64,000 bases of DNA, taken from assembly GCF_000828915.1 (NCBI RefSeq), contig NZ_AP014569.1, positions 434,001-498,000 of the forward strand, in the 5' to 3' direction. The notes beneath the pieces were generated by a model. That model saw only the letters and a list, made by a program, of their open reading frames with translations. It made no database searches and was not told where the DNA came from. A program made the translations under genes and the position numbers. Positions 10,841 to 19,313 of the stretch are shown here, in pieces (the first letter of the stretch is position 1; each line of letters starts with the position of its first letter). Source of the DNA: Serpentinimonas maccroryi (GTDB lineage: Bacteria; Pseudomonadota; Gammaproteobacteria; Burkholderiales; Burkholderiaceae_C).

Positions 10841-10849
10841 TGTTATATT
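10841..10849 (+). promoter_or_regulatory. Extended -10 promoter of the leuA leader
   Basis: TGTTATATT fits the extended -10 pattern TGn-TATAAT with one mismatch. No good -35 is visible. A start seven bases downstream would be the A of the leader-peptide ATG at 10856, implying a leaderless transcript. Confidence 0.5.
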
Positions 10850-10855
10850 GACTAC

Positions 10856-10915
10856 ATGCAAAACCTGCGCGCGCTATCGCTACTACCCTTGTTCCACCAC
10901 GGGTCGGCGAGCTAG
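10856..10915 (+). CDS. leuL: Leucine-rich leader peptide of the leuA attenuator
   Basis: A 19-codon ORF, MQNLRALSLLPLFHHGSAS, lies between pssA and leuA and ends TAG at 10913-10915. Five of 19 residues are Leu, and three of those codons are CTA, which is rare in the GC-rich genes around it. It is followed by a stem-loop terminator at 10934-10973. This is the architecture of an amino-acid attenuation leader: ribosome stalling at Leu codons should favour the antiterminator and allow leuA transcription. No Shine-Dalgarno is visible, and the inferred transcription start coincides with the ATG. The assignment is by architecture, not by similarity of the peptide. Confidence 0.75.
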   Translation: MQNLRALSLLPLFHHGSAS

Positions 10916-10973
10916 CGCACGCCTTTTTTGCACAACGGCCCGTTTGCACCCGCAGCGGGCCGTTGGTGTTTTA
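10869..10973 (+). promoter_or_regulatory. Transcription attenuator controlling leuA
   Basis: Three alternative pairings can be drawn. Terminator: AACGGCCCG (10934-10942) with CGGGCCGTT (10956-10964), nine perfect pairs, then GGTGTTTTA. Antiterminator: ACGGGTCG (10899-10906) with CGGCCCGT (10936-10943), eight pairs including one G-U, which would destroy the terminator's left arm. Protector: GCGCTA (10871-10876, in the Leu codon region) with TAGCGC (10913-10918). This is the classic 1:2, 2:3, 3:4 arrangement. The pairings are seen in the sequence; the regulatory behaviour is inferred from known leu and trp attenuators. Confidence 0.75.
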
Positions 10974-11022
10974 GGGGCTGCGGGCAACACCAGGTTGCGG
11001 TCACACCGCTTGGAGCACTCAC

Positions 11023-12573
11023 ATGAGCGACAAACTGATCATTTTTGATACCACCTTGCGCGACGGCGAGCAGTCGCCCGGCGCTTCCATGACCAAGGAC
11101 GAGAAGCTGCGCATCGCGCGCCAGCTCGAGCGCCTGAAGGTGGACGTGATCGAGGCTGGCTTTGCCGCCGCCTCCAACGGCGACTTCGAAGCCGTCAAGG
11201 CCATCGCCGACGCCATCAAAGACAGCACCGTCTGTTCGCTGGCGCGCGCCAACGAACGCGACATCAGCCGCTCGGCCGAGGCGCTGGCCGGCGCGCGCAG
11301 CGCCCGCATCCACACCTTCATCGCCACCAGCGCGCTGCACATGGAAAAAAAGCTGCGCATGACGCCCGAGCAGGTGTTTGAGCAGGCGCAGCAGGCGGTG
11401 CGGCTGGCGCGCCAGCTCTGCCCCGACGTCGAGTTCAGCCCCGAAGACGGCTACCGCAGCGACCCCGACTTTTTGTGCCGCGTCATCGAGGCGGTGATCA
11501 GCGCCGGCGCGCGCACCATCAACATCCCCGACACCGTGGGCTACGGCGTGCCCGAACTCTACGGCCACTTCATCCGCGACCTGCGCGAGCGCGTGCCCAA
11601 CTCCGACCTCGCGGTCTGGAGCGTGCACTGCCACAACGATCTGGGCATGGCGGTGGCCAACTCGCTCGCCGGCGTCAAGATCGGCGGCGCGCGCCAGGTC
11701 GAGTGCACCATCAACGGCTTGGGTGAGCGCGCCGGCAACTGCGCGCTCGAAGAAATCGTCATGGCCATCAAAACGCGGCGCGATTACTACGGCCTTGAAG
11801 TCGGCATCGACACCACGCAGATCGTGCCCGCCAGCCGCATGGTCAGCCAGACCACCGGCTTTGTGGTGCAGCCCAACAAGGCCGTGGTCGGGGCCAACGC
11901 CTTTGCCCACGCCAGCGGCATCCACCAAGACGGCGTGCTCAAGGCGCGCGCCACCTACGAGATCATGCGCGCCGAAGACGTGGGCTGGAGCGCCAACAAG
12001 ATCGTGCTCGGCAAGCTCAGCGGCCGCAACGCCTTCAAGCAGCGCCTCGACGAGATCGGGATCGCGCTGCACAGCGAAGTCGAGCTCAACGCCGCCTTTG
12101 CCAAGTTCAAAGAGCTGGCCGACCGCAAGTCGGAAATCTTTGACGAAGACATTCTGGCGCTGGTCAGCGACGAGAGCGTGACCCCCGATCAGGAGCATTA
12201 CGCGCTGGTGGCGCTGGCCCAGCACAGCGAGACCGGCGAGCGCCCGCAGGCGCGGGTGGTGTTCACCATCGGCGGCAAAGAGTACTGCGGACAAGCCGAG
12301 GGCAACGGCCCGGTGGATGCGTCGCTCAAAGCCATCGAGACCCACGTGCACAGCGGCGCCGAGTTGCAGCTGTATTCGGTCAACGCCATCACCAGCGGTT
12401 CGACCGAGAGCCAGGGCGAAGTCACGGTGCGGCTGCAGCACGCAGGCCGGGTGGTCAACGGCGTGGGCTCCGACCCCGACATCGTGGTCGCGTCGGCCAA
12501 AGCCTACCTGAGTGCCCTCACCAAACTGCACAGCAAGGCCGAGCGGGTGCAGGCGCAGGGCTGGCCGGTCTGA
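11023..12573 (+). CDS. leuA: 2-isopropylmalate synthase
   Basis: LeuA condenses acetyl-CoA with 2-oxoisovalerate, the first committed step of leucine synthesis. The N-terminal TIM-barrel starts [20 protein letters not shown], the HMGL-type signature with the metal-binding Asp. [14 protein letters not shown] supplies the metal-binding histidines, and [11 protein letters not shown] is the catalytic-loop region. The last 120 residues form the LeuA dimer domain that binds the leucine feedback inhibitor. The 516 residues match the proteobacterial form. Control is probably at two levels: attenuation of the mRNA and leucine inhibition of the enzyme. Confidence 0.97.
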   Translation: MSDKLIIFDTTLRDGEQSPGASMTKDEKLRIARQLERLKVDVIEAGFAAASNGDFEAVKAIADAIKDSTVCSLARANERDISRSAEALAGARSARIHTFIATSALHMEKKLRMTPEQVFEQAQQAVRLARQLCPDVEFSPEDGYRSDPDFLCRVIEAVISAGARTINIPDTVGYGVPELYGHFIRDLRERVPNSDLAVWSVHCHNDLGMAVANSLAGVKIGGARQVECTINGLGERAGNCALEEIVMAIKTRRDYYGLEVGIDTTQIVPASRMVSQTTGFVVQPNKAVVGANAFAHASGIHQDGVLKARATYEIMRAEDVGWSANKIVLGKLSGRNAFKQRLDEIGIALHSEVELNAAFAKFKELADRKSEIFDEDILALVSDESVTPDQEHYALVALAQHSETGERPQARVVFTIGGKEYCGQAEGNGPVDASLKAIETHVHSGAELQLYSVNAITSGSTESQGEVTVRLQHAGRVVNGVGSDPDIVVASAKAYLSALTKLHSKAERVQAQGWPV

Positions 12574-12610
12574 AGCGCAAGCCGCCCGGGCTGCGCTGCG
12601 TGGGCCTTGA

Positions 12611-12640
12611 GCGGCCTAGGGAAAACCCTTAAACGGCCGC
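12611..12640 (+). terminator. Hairpin downstream of leuA
   Basis: Arms GCGGCC (12611-12616) and GGCCGC (12635-12640) enclose a second pairing GGG/CCC around an AAAA loop. An A-run, not a T-run, follows, so it is a weak candidate for a rho-independent terminator of leuA. Confidence 0.35.
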
Positions 12641-12756
12641 AAAAATCTTGTGATGAGGGCTTAAAAACCCCTCACAAGCGCCTGAATCTGGATTGGTTTT
12701 TGATTTTTCTCTCTATACTGGCAGGCCCAGCGCCTGTTTCTAGAGGGTAGAAAAAC

Positions 12757-14052
12757 ATGAACCGATACCAATTTGTGCTGCGCCCAGGCTGGTCGGCGGC
12801 CCTGCTGCTCGGGTGCACGGGTTTGCTGCTGCCCGTGCACGCCCAAACGCCTTTTCCTGCCAAGCAGCGCGTGGCGGCGCCCGAGGTGCGCATCGAGGGG
12901 GCTCGGGCCGCGCCTGTTCAGGTGAACAGCCCCCGGGCCGAGCGCGATCGCGCCACAGCGCCGCAGGCCAGCCGCCCCAGTGTCGCCCCAGCCAGTGCGG
13001 CTAGGCCCGAGTCTGCAGGGCAGCGCTTCGCCGCCAAAGAACAAATCGCAACCGACGCGCAGATCGAGCGTGCGCGCCATGCGGCGGCACAGTCGCAGCG
13101 GGTGTCGGTGGTGGTTGCGACGGCACCGACCCAGCCGCTGCCTGCAACTGCGCTTGCCGCCCCCGCTGCGCCTGCTGCGGCCAGCGAGCGCGCCAGCCCG
13201 ATGCAGGCCGAGCGCTTGGGCTTGCGTGTGGCCGACGACCCGCTCGAGCTCGATTCGGGCGTGGCGCTGCTGGTGGATGCCAACACGGGCGAAATTTTGC
13301 TCGGCAAAAACGACACCGTGGTGCTGCCCATCGCCTCCATCACCAAGCTCATGACCGCGATCATCGTGGTCGATGCCCGGCAGGATTTGAACGAAGTCCT
13401 GACCATCTCCCAGGCCGACGTCGATCGGCTGCGCGGCAGCGGCTCGCGCTTGCCGGTGGGGGCCGAGCTCACGCGCGGCCAAGCCCTGCATCTGGCGCTG
13501 ATGTCGAGCGAAAACCGCGCCGCCCACGCGCTGGCGCGCCATTTCCCCGGTGGGGTGCAGCAGTTCGTGCGGCAAATGAACCGCAAGGCGGTGGAGCTGG
13601 GCATGCACGACACCCACTTCGCCGACCCCACCGGTTTGTCGGGCGGCAACCGCTCCAGCGCCCGCGACTTGGCCATGCTCACGGCGGCCAGCTCGCACCG
13701 CCCCTTGGTGCGCGAGTTGTCGGTCTCGCCGCAGTACCAACTGGCGCTTGGGCCGCGCACGATCACCTACCGCAACAGCAACATGCTGGTGCGCAACGGC
13801 GACTGGGAAATCAACCTGCAAAAAACCGGCTTCATCCGCGAGGCCGGGCGCACGCTGGTGATGCAAGCCGATGTGTCGGGGCGTTCGCTCATCTTGGTGC
13901 TGCTGGGCGCCAGCGGCAGCCAGGCGCGCGCCACCGACGCCGAGCGGCTGCGCCGCTGGGTGTTGCGCAGCCTGTTTTCGAGCGGCCCGCTGCCGGCCGA
14001 TGCGGTGTCGGCCAGTGAGCGCGAGCGCTCGGGGCTGCGGCAACCGAGCTAA
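12757..14052 (+). CDS. pbpG: D-alanyl-D-alanine endopeptidase/carboxypeptidase (PBP7 family)
   Basis: This low-molecular-weight penicillin-binding protein trims or cleaves peptidoglycan cross-links in the periplasm. It has a signal peptide (LLLGCTGLLLPVHAQ) and then an Ala/Pro-rich low-complexity stretch of about 125 residues. The serine-peptidase domain carries the three active-site motifs: SITK (S194, K197), SEN (S251-N253) and KTG (356-358). The absence of a C-terminal amphipathic anchor resembles PBP7/8 more than DacA. At 431 residues it is longer than E. coli PBP7 because of the N-terminal extension. TATACT at 12714-12719 may be its -10 box. Confidence 0.87.
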   Translation: MNRYQFVLRPGWSAALLLGCTGLLLPVHAQTPFPAKQRVAAPEVRIEGARAAPVQVNSPRAERDRATAPQASRPSVAPASAARPESAGQRFAAKEQIATDAQIERARHAAAQSQRVSVVVATAPTQPLPATALAAPAAPAAASERASPMQAERLGLRVADDPLELDSGVALLVDANTGEILLGKNDTVVLPIASITKLMTAIIVVDARQDLNEVLTISQADVDRLRGSGSRLPVGAELTRGQALHLALMSSENRAAHALARHFPGGVQQFVRQMNRKAVELGMHDTHFADPTGLSGGNRSSARDLAMLTAASSHRPLVRELSVSPQYQLALGPRTITYRNSNMLVRNGDWEINLQKTGFIREAGRTLVMQADVSGRSLILVLLGASGSQARATDAERLRRWVLRSLFSSGPLPADAVSASERERSGLRQPS

Positions 14053-14131
14053 ACGCCAGACGCGGCACGCTTGATCGGGGGTCTGCCCTGCAGTGGGGCA
14101 CCCAATCAGGCCATGGCACCAAGCATGCGCA

Positions 14132-14938
14132 TCAGGGCAGGTTCGGTTCGGCTTGCCAGCCCAGCGCGGCGCTGATCTGCCCCGCAGTGGCGCGCAGCTT
14201 GGGCAGCCAGCTTTCTTCGAGCCGATCGGCCGGGGCCGAGATCGACAAGCCCGCCACCAGCCGGCCTTGGTCGTCGTATATGCCGGCGGCCATGCAACGC
14301 ACCCCCAGCTCCAGCTCCTCGTTGTCGCGCGCCACGCCGTGGCGGCGGCACAGCGCCAGTTCGCGCTCCAGCAAGGGCAGCTGGGTGATGCTGTTGCGCG
14401 TTTGGCCCATCAGGCCGGTGCGGCTGGCGTAGGCGCGCAGGCGCTGCGGATCGTCGGCGGCCAAGAACAGCTTGCCGACCGAAGTCAGGTGCAGCGGCGC
14501 CCGGCCCCCGATGGCGCGCACCACCTGCATGCCCGAGCGCTCGCTGTAGGCGCGTTCCACGTAAATGATTTCGTCGCCTTGGCGCACGCTCAGGTTGACC
14601 GGTTGCTGGATTTGTTTGTGCAGCTCGCGCATGGGCAGCAGCGCCGCGTCGCGCACGCTCAGGCGGCCCTTGACCAAGTTGCCGAGCTCGAGCAGGCGCA
14701 TGCCCAGCCGGTAGGCCCCGGGTTCGGGCCGCTCGACCAAGCGCCCCAAAGCGAGGTCGTTCAGGATGCGGTGCGCCGTGGAAGGGTGCAAGCCGGTGCG
14801 CTCGCTGATCAGCTTGAGTGGCACCGGCTCTTCGTGCGCGGCCAGCACCTCGAGCAGCTGAATGATGCGTTCGATCACCTGCACGCTGGGCTTGGGCGGC
14901 GAGATGGGCAGGGGAGCGCTGTGCGGAATGCGGTTCAT
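14132..14938 (-). CDS. IclR-family transcriptional regulator
   Basis: The N-terminal winged helix-turn-helix (about residues 20-80) contains LISERTGLHPSTAHRILNDL. The C-terminal effector-binding IclR domain has GGRAPLHLTSVGKLFLAADD and RDNEELELGVRCMAAGIYDD. The 268-residue length from ATG 14938 is typical; the reading frame stays open far upstream, but no family similarity is visible there. Its target is unknown. The nearest genes in the same direction are nth-aat-bpt, but 185 bp separate them. Two GGTACACC direct repeats (15079-15086 and 15105-15112) upstream are possible operator sites. Confidence 0.9.
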   Translation of the reverse strand: MNRIPHSAPLPISPPKPSVQVIERIIQLLEVLAAHEEPVPLKLISERTGLHPSTAHRILNDLALGRLVERPEPGAYRLGMRLLELGNLVKGRLSVRDAALLPMRELHKQIQQPVNLSVRQGDEIIYVERAYSERSGMQVVRAIGGRAPLHLTSVGKLFLAADDPQRLRAYASRTGLMGQTRNSITQLPLLERELALCRRHGVARDNEELELGVRCMAAGIYDDQGRLVAGLSISAPADRLEESWLPKLRATAGQISAALGWQAEPNLP

Positions 14939-15123
14939 GGTGCGTAGCCCTTGGCAGAAAGCATGGCAGCGCATTTTACTTGGTGAAAAGCCATCCCGCG
15001 CTAGCCATTCCACGCTAGGTATGGCGCGCTTGTGTCGGTGTGCACGCGGTGGCGCGCGATGGGTGGTGTGCATGCGCCGGTACACCCAAGCCACGCACCA
15101 GGCTGGTACACCGCCAGCGCAAG

Positions 15124-15870
15124 CTAACTGGCAGGCGGCGTTTGCCAGCGCCCACCGAGCAGCAACTGGTGCGGCTGAAAGCGGCTTTTGTAGCTCATCT
15201 TGGGGCTGGCCTCGATCCAGTAGCCCAGATAGAGGTAACGCAGCCCCAGCTGACGCACCTGTTCGAGTTGCCACAGCACGCTGTAGCTGCCGTAGGCGGC
15301 GCTGGGGTCGGCGGGGTCGTAGAAGGTGTACACGGCGGACAGGCCGTCTTCGAGCACATCGAGGATCGAGACCATGCGCAAGGCCTCGGCGCCGCCATCG
15401 GGCGCCGGCTCGTTGAACTCGACCAGCCGCGTGTCGGCGCGGCTTTGCAACAGAAACTGGCGGTACTGTTCGAGGTCGTCGTGGTCCATGCCGCCACCGG
15501 GGTGGCGCTGGCGTTGGTAGCGCAAGTACAGATCGTAGTGCGCCGGCCGCAGGCCCAGCGTGAGCACGCGCGCTTGCAGGTGGGCGTGGCGCTTCCAAGC
15601 GCGGCGCTGGCTGCGGCTGGGCGCAAAGGCTTGCGCGTCCACGCGCAGCGGCACGCAGGCTTGGCAGCCGTCGCAGTGCGGCCGGTAGGTGTAGAGCCCG
15701 CTGCGCCTAAACCCTTGGGCCACCAGTTGCGCGTAGGTGTCGCCCCGGATCAGGTGACTGGGCGAGGCCACGAGGGAGCGCGCCGTGCGCTCGTTCAAGT
15801 AGCTGCACGGGTAGGCGGCGGTGGCGTAAAACTGCACGGCTTGCAGCGGGAGTTCCTGCGGGTGCGTCAC
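15124..15870 (-). CDS. bpt: Aspartate/glutamate leucyltransferase Bpt (ATE1-like)
   Basis: Bpt transfers leucine from Leu-tRNA to proteins with N-terminal Asp or Glu, creating N-degrons for ClpS-ClpAP. Family features are visible: [15 protein letters not shown] at the N-terminus, the cysteine cluster [13 protein letters not shown], and [17 protein letters not shown] near the C-terminus. The start is GTG 15870, which overlaps the TGA of aat as GTGA; the frame upstream duplicates aat sequence out of frame. The product has 248 residues, the expected length. It is the last gene of the tightly overlapped nth-aat-bpt operon. Confidence 0.93.
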   Translation of the reverse strand: MTHPQELPLQAVQFYATAAYPCSYLNERTARSLVASPSHLIRGDTYAQLVAQGFRRSGLYTYRPHCDGCQACVPLRVDAQAFAPSRSQRRAWKRHAHLQARVLTLGLRPAHYDLYLRYQRQRHPGGGMDHDDLEQYRQFLLQSRADTRLVEFNEPAPDGGAEALRMVSILDVLEDGLSAVYTFYDPADPSAAYGSYSVLWQLEQVRQLGLRYLYLGYWIEASPKMSYKSRFQPHQLLLGGRWQTPPAS

Positions 15871-16652
15871 GGCGGTGGGGGTTGGGTGCTGGGGTTGGGA
15901 GCCAACAGGGTTTGCCAGTGTACGGTTTCGAAGCGCCAAAGCGGGCTGGGCGCAGCCATGGCCTGTTGGGCGCTGCGCAAAAATTCGCTGCGCGACAGGG
16001 TGCGGGCACCGAGTGAGGCCAGGTGCGCGGTGTCTTGCTGGCAGTCGATCAACGGCACCTGCCAGGCGCGGGCGCACGCCACCAGCGCCGCCAGCGCGAT
16101 TTTGGAGGCGTTGGGGCGGCGGCTGTACATCGATTCGCCAAACACCATGCGCCCCAAGTTGACGCAGTACAGGCCGCCGACGAGTTCGCCCCGGTGCCAG
16201 GTCTCGACGCTGTGCACGCTGCCGGCCTGGTGCCAGGCCAGATAGGCGTCGATCATCGGCGGCACGATCCAGGTGCCGCGCTGGCCGTGGCGCGGGCTGT
16301 GGGCGCAGGCGCGCAGCACGTGCTCGAAGGCGCTGTCGATGCGGATCTCGAGCTCACCCGAGCGCAAGCCGCGCCGGATCTCTTTGCGCAACGAGGGGTG
16401 GAGCCTAAAGTCGGCCGGGCGCAGCGCCATGCGCGGGTCGGGGCTCCACCACAGGATGGGTTGCTCGCCGCTGAACCAGGGAAAGATGCCGCTGGCATAG
16501 GCGCGCGTCAAGGTGGCGCAGTCGAGCGCGCCACCGGCGGCCAGCAGACCCGGAATCGGGTCGCCCTCTGCCCAAGCCTGCTCGACCGGCGGAAAAGCCT
16601 GCCCCGGCTCCAACCAAGGCAGGGCGAGGCGTGGGCCGGGCGGGTGGCTCAT
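15867..16652 (-). CDS. aat: Leucyl/phenylalanyl-tRNA-protein transferase Aat
   Basis: Aat adds Leu or Phe from charged tRNA to proteins with N-terminal Arg or Lys, tagging them for ClpS-ClpAP degradation. Conserved blocks are [60 protein letters not shown] and [15 protein letters not shown] 16652 is chosen because it overlaps the nth stop as ATGA. The 261-residue product has a Pro-rich tail. Together with Bpt it supplies both known bacterial N-degron branches from one transcript. Confidence 0.96.
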   Translation of the reverse strand: MSHPPGPRLALPWLEPGQAFPPVEQAWAEGDPIPGLLAAGGALDCATLTRAYASGIFPWFSGEQPILWWSPDPRMALRPADFRLHPSLRKEIRRGLRSGELEIRIDSAFEHVLRACAHSPRHGQRGTWIVPPMIDAYLAWHQAGSVHSVETWHRGELVGGLYCVNLGRMVFGESMYSRRPNASKIALAALVACARAWQVPLIDCQQDTAHLASLGARTLSRSEFLRSAQQAMAAPSPLWRFETVHWQTLLAPNPSTQPPPP

Positions 16653-17305
16653 GGGCGTGGTGGGGCTGAGGCCGCCGCATTTGGTGGCGCCGAGTCGCAC
16701 CATGCTACCACGTGGCACTGGCCGCACAGGGGCGCGCGCGCCCGGCAGACGTAGCGCCCGTGCAGGATCAGCCAGTTGTGGGCGTGGCGCAGATACGCCG
16801 GCGGGATGCGCGCCAGCAAGCCGTGCTCCACCTCGAGGGGCGTGCGCCCCGGCGCCAAGCCGCTGCGGTTGGCGAGCCTAAACACGTGCGTGTCCACCGC
16901 CAGCGTGGGCTCGCCAAAAGCCACGTTGAGCACCACATTGGCGGTCTTGCGCCCGACGCCGGGCAGGGCCTCGAGCGCGGCGCGGCTGCGCGGCACCTGG
17001 CCGCCGTGGCGCTCGATCAGCAGCTGGCAGGTTTGCAGCAAATGGCGCGCCTTGCTGCGGTACAGCCCGATGGACTGGATGTGCGCCTGCACCCCCTCGA
17101 GCCCGAGGGCCAGCATCTGCGCCGGCGTGGAGGCGGCGGCAAACAGGGTGCGGGTGGCGCGGTTCACGCTCACGTCGGTGGCTTGGGCGCTGAGCAGCAC
17201 CGCGCACAGCAGCTCAAAGTCGCTCTTATACTCCAGCTCGGTTTCGGGCTCGGGGTTGGCTGCCGCCAAGGCGGCAAAGAACGGCTCGATGTGTACTGGT
17301 TCCAT
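16649..17305 (-). CDS. nth: Endonuclease III
   Basis: This DNA glycosylase/AP lyase excises oxidised pyrimidines in base-excision repair. It carries the helix-hairpin-helix LPGVGRKTANVVLNVAFG with the catalytic Lys, the catalytic Asp in LAVDTHVFRLANR, and the C-terminal 4Fe-4S motif C-x6-C-x2-C-x5-C in CRARAPLCGQCHVVAWC. ATG 17305 starts the conserved region (218 residues). It is the first gene of the nth-aat-bpt operon, and its start is only 17 bp from the divergent aminotransferase start. Confidence 0.97.
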   Translation of the reverse strand: MEPVHIEPFFAALAAANPEPETELEYKSDFELLCAVLLSAQATDVSVNRATRTLFAAASTPAQMLALGLEGVQAHIQSIGLYRSKARHLLQTCQLLIERHGGQVPRSRAALEALPGVGRKTANVVLNVAFGEPTLAVDTHVFRLANRSGLAPGRTPLEVEHGLLARIPPAYLRHAHNWLILHGRYVCRARAPLCGQCHVVAWCDSAPPNAAASAPPRP

Positions 17306-17322
17306 GGCGAGGATTTTCACCC

Positions 17323-18570
17323 ATGAGCGCACCCCATGCGACACCCAATGCGATCCGTTTTGCTGATCGCCTATCGCAGGTCGAGACATCGGCCATCCGC
17401 GAGCTGTTCAAGCTGCTGGGCCAGCCCGGCATCATCAGCTTGGCGGGCGGCTTCCCCGACGCGGCGCTGTTTGACGTCGAGGGCATTCGCGCCGCCAGCG
17501 AGCGCGCCCTGAGCACCGACCCAGCCGCCGCCTTGCAGTACGGCGCCACCGAAGGCTACCAGCCGCTGCGCGAGCAGCTGGCGGCGCTCATGGCCGGCAA
17601 GGGGGTGCAGGGGCTGGCGCCCGAGCAGCTCATCGTCACCACCGGCAGCCAGCAGGCGCTGGACCTGATCGGCAAGACGCTGATCTCGCCCGGCGACAAG
17701 GTGATCGTCGAGGGGCCGACCTTTTTGGCCACGATCCAGTGCTTTCGCCTCTACGGCGCGCAGTTGATCACGGCCCCGATCGACGCCGACGGCGTCGATG
17801 TGCAGCGGCTCGAGGCGCTGATCGCCGAGCACCGGCCCAAGTTCGTCTATCTGGTGCCCAGCTTTGGCAACCCCAGCGGCGCGCTTTTGAGCCTGGAGCG
17901 GCGCCGGCGCGTGCTCGAACTGGCGCTGCGCACCCAAACCCCGATCGTCGAGGACGACCCCTACGGCGACCTGTATTTTGGCGCCGCGCCGCCGCCAAGC
18001 CTGCTGGCCCTGAGCGCCGAAGTGGCGGGCAGCCGCGACTGGCTGCTGCACTGCGGTTCGCTGAGCAAGGTGCTCAGCCCCGGGCTGCGCATCGGCTGGC
18101 TGGTGGCGCCGCCCGAGCTGCTGGCCAAGGCGGTGATGTGCAAGCAGTTCAGCGACGCCCATACCAGCACCTTTGCCCAAGCCACGGCGGCGCAGTACCT
18201 GCAAGGCGGCCGCTTGGCGGCTGCGCTGGCGCGGGTGCGCGTGGTCTATGCCGAACGCGCCCAAGCCTTGGGTGCCGCGCTGCGCAGCGAGCTCGGGGCG
18301 GCGATCGACTTTGTGCAACCACAGGGCGGTTTGTTCATCTGGGCGCGCCTCACCGGGGCCGGCGGGGCCTGCGCCGACGGCCAAGCGCTGGCGCAGCGCG
18401 CCGTGCAGCAAGGCGTGGCCTTCGTGCCGGGGCGGCCCTTTTATGCCTGCGACCCCGACTTGGCCACGCTGCGCCTGAGCTTTGCCACCGTGGATGCAGA
18501 GCGCATCCGCGAAGGGGTGGCGCGGCTGGCGCGGGCGCTCAAAGCGGGCTGGGAGGCTGGGAGAAAGTAG
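17323..18570 (+). CDS. PLP-dependent class I/II aminotransferase
   Basis: This fold-type I aminotransferase resembles the 2-aminoadipate/branched-chain group (LysN-like). Visible features are IISLAGGFPDAALFDVEGI at the N-terminus, GATEGYQPLREQLA, PSFGNPSGALLS with the substrate/PLP-binding Asn, EDDPYGDLYF with the PLP-binding Asp and Tyr, and HCGSLSKVLSPGLRIGWLVA with the Schiff-base lysine in SLSK. It has no GntR-type DNA-binding domain, so it is not a MocR regulator. The substrate cannot be told from sequence alone. It is divergent from nth and convergent with the thioredoxin-fold gene. Confidence 0.88.
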   Translation: MSAPHATPNAIRFADRLSQVETSAIRELFKLLGQPGIISLAGGFPDAALFDVEGIRAASERALSTDPAAALQYGATEGYQPLREQLAALMAGKGVQGLAPEQLIVTTGSQQALDLIGKTLISPGDKVIVEGPTFLATIQCFRLYGAQLITAPIDADGVDVQRLEALIAEHRPKFVYLVPSFGNPSGALLSLERRRRVLELALRTQTPIVEDDPYGDLYFGAAPPPSLLALSAEVAGSRDWLLHCGSLSKVLSPGLRIGWLVAPPELLAKAVMCKQFSDAHTSTFAQATAAQYLQGGRLAAALARVRVVYAERAQALGAALRSELGAAIDFVQPQGGLFIWARLTGAGGACADGQALAQRAVQQGVAFVPGRPFYACDPDLATLRLSFATVDAERIREGVARLARALKAGWEAGRK

Positions 18571-18590
18571 GCTGAGAGGCCGCGGCGCCC

Positions 18591-19157
18591 CTAGAACCAG
18601 TGCGCCAGCCACAGCCGCAGCCGCATCCCGGCCCCGGTGGTGAAGCCCACGGTGGCAAAGCGCAAGCGGCCATCGGTGTCGATCACCGCAAAGGCCGGCA
18701 CCGAGCGGTAGCCCAGCGCCTGCGCCAGCGTGCCGCGCGCGTCGATCACGCTCAACCACGGCAGCCCGCGCTGCTGCTGATAGCGCAGCACCTGCGCCGC
18801 CGGGCCCGATTGCATGGCCACCGTGAGCAGCGGCCAGTCCTGCCCCAGCCGCGTCACGCTGCCCTCCATGCCGCGGCAGATGGGGCACCACTCGGCCCAG
18901 AGGTAGAGCGCCACCGGCCGCGTGCCGGCGTCGGGGTGCACTAGGCGGGCAGCGGCCAAGGCCTGCGCCAAGCTGCCGCTGTGGCTGCTGCCATCGCGGC
19001 CCAGCCACTGCACCGGCTGGTTGAGGTCGAGCACGGCCGGCACCGCGCGCGTCTGCCAGGCTTGCACGCCCAAAAACACCGCCAGCACCAGCGCCACGGT
19101 GAGCAGACGCGAGCGCCAGCGTTGCCAGCGCGAGGGTGGGGTGGCGGGGGTATTCAT
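18591..19157 (-). CDS. Membrane-anchored thioredoxin-fold protein
   Basis: The 188-residue protein has one N-terminal transmembrane segment (about residues 17-31, LLTVALVLAVFLGVQAW) and a periplasmic thioredoxin-like domain. The redox motif is CPIC within LWAEWCPICRGMEGSV, and the cis-Pro loop is GYRSVPAFAVIDTDG. It resembles the TlpA/DsbE-like and ScsD-type thiol oxidoreductases. It may reduce or oxidise envelope thiols, but no partner gene such as dsbD or a cytochrome c maturation gene is nearby. The start at ATG 19157 precedes a polar/basic membrane-anchor N-terminus. Confidence 0.83.
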   Translation of the reverse strand: MNTPATPPSRWQRWRSRLLTVALVLAVFLGVQAWQTRAVPAVLDLNQPVQWLGRDGSSHSGSLAQALAAARLVHPDAGTRPVALYLWAEWCPICRGMEGSVTRLGQDWPLLTVAMQSGPAAQVLRYQQQRGLPWLSVIDARGTLAQALGYRSVPAFAVIDTDGRLRFATVGFTTGAGMRLRLWLAHWF

Positions 19158-19313
19158 GTGTGCCCGATTGTCGCCGCTCTGGCCCCGGTGTGCTGGCGTG
19201 CTGGCCAGTAGGCTCCAACGGCGTGCTACATTGGCGCTGTGCAGCAGCAGAGCTGTGCCCACTGGTGTCTGCGCGCTCGCCCCTACTGCCATTGCCACCA
19301 AGGAGATCGCATC

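Noticed and set aside
14132..15598. N-terminal extension of the IclR regulator to 488 codons
   Set aside because: The extra part overlaps bpt out of frame and has no IclR similarity; the normal 268-residue start at 14938 fits the family.
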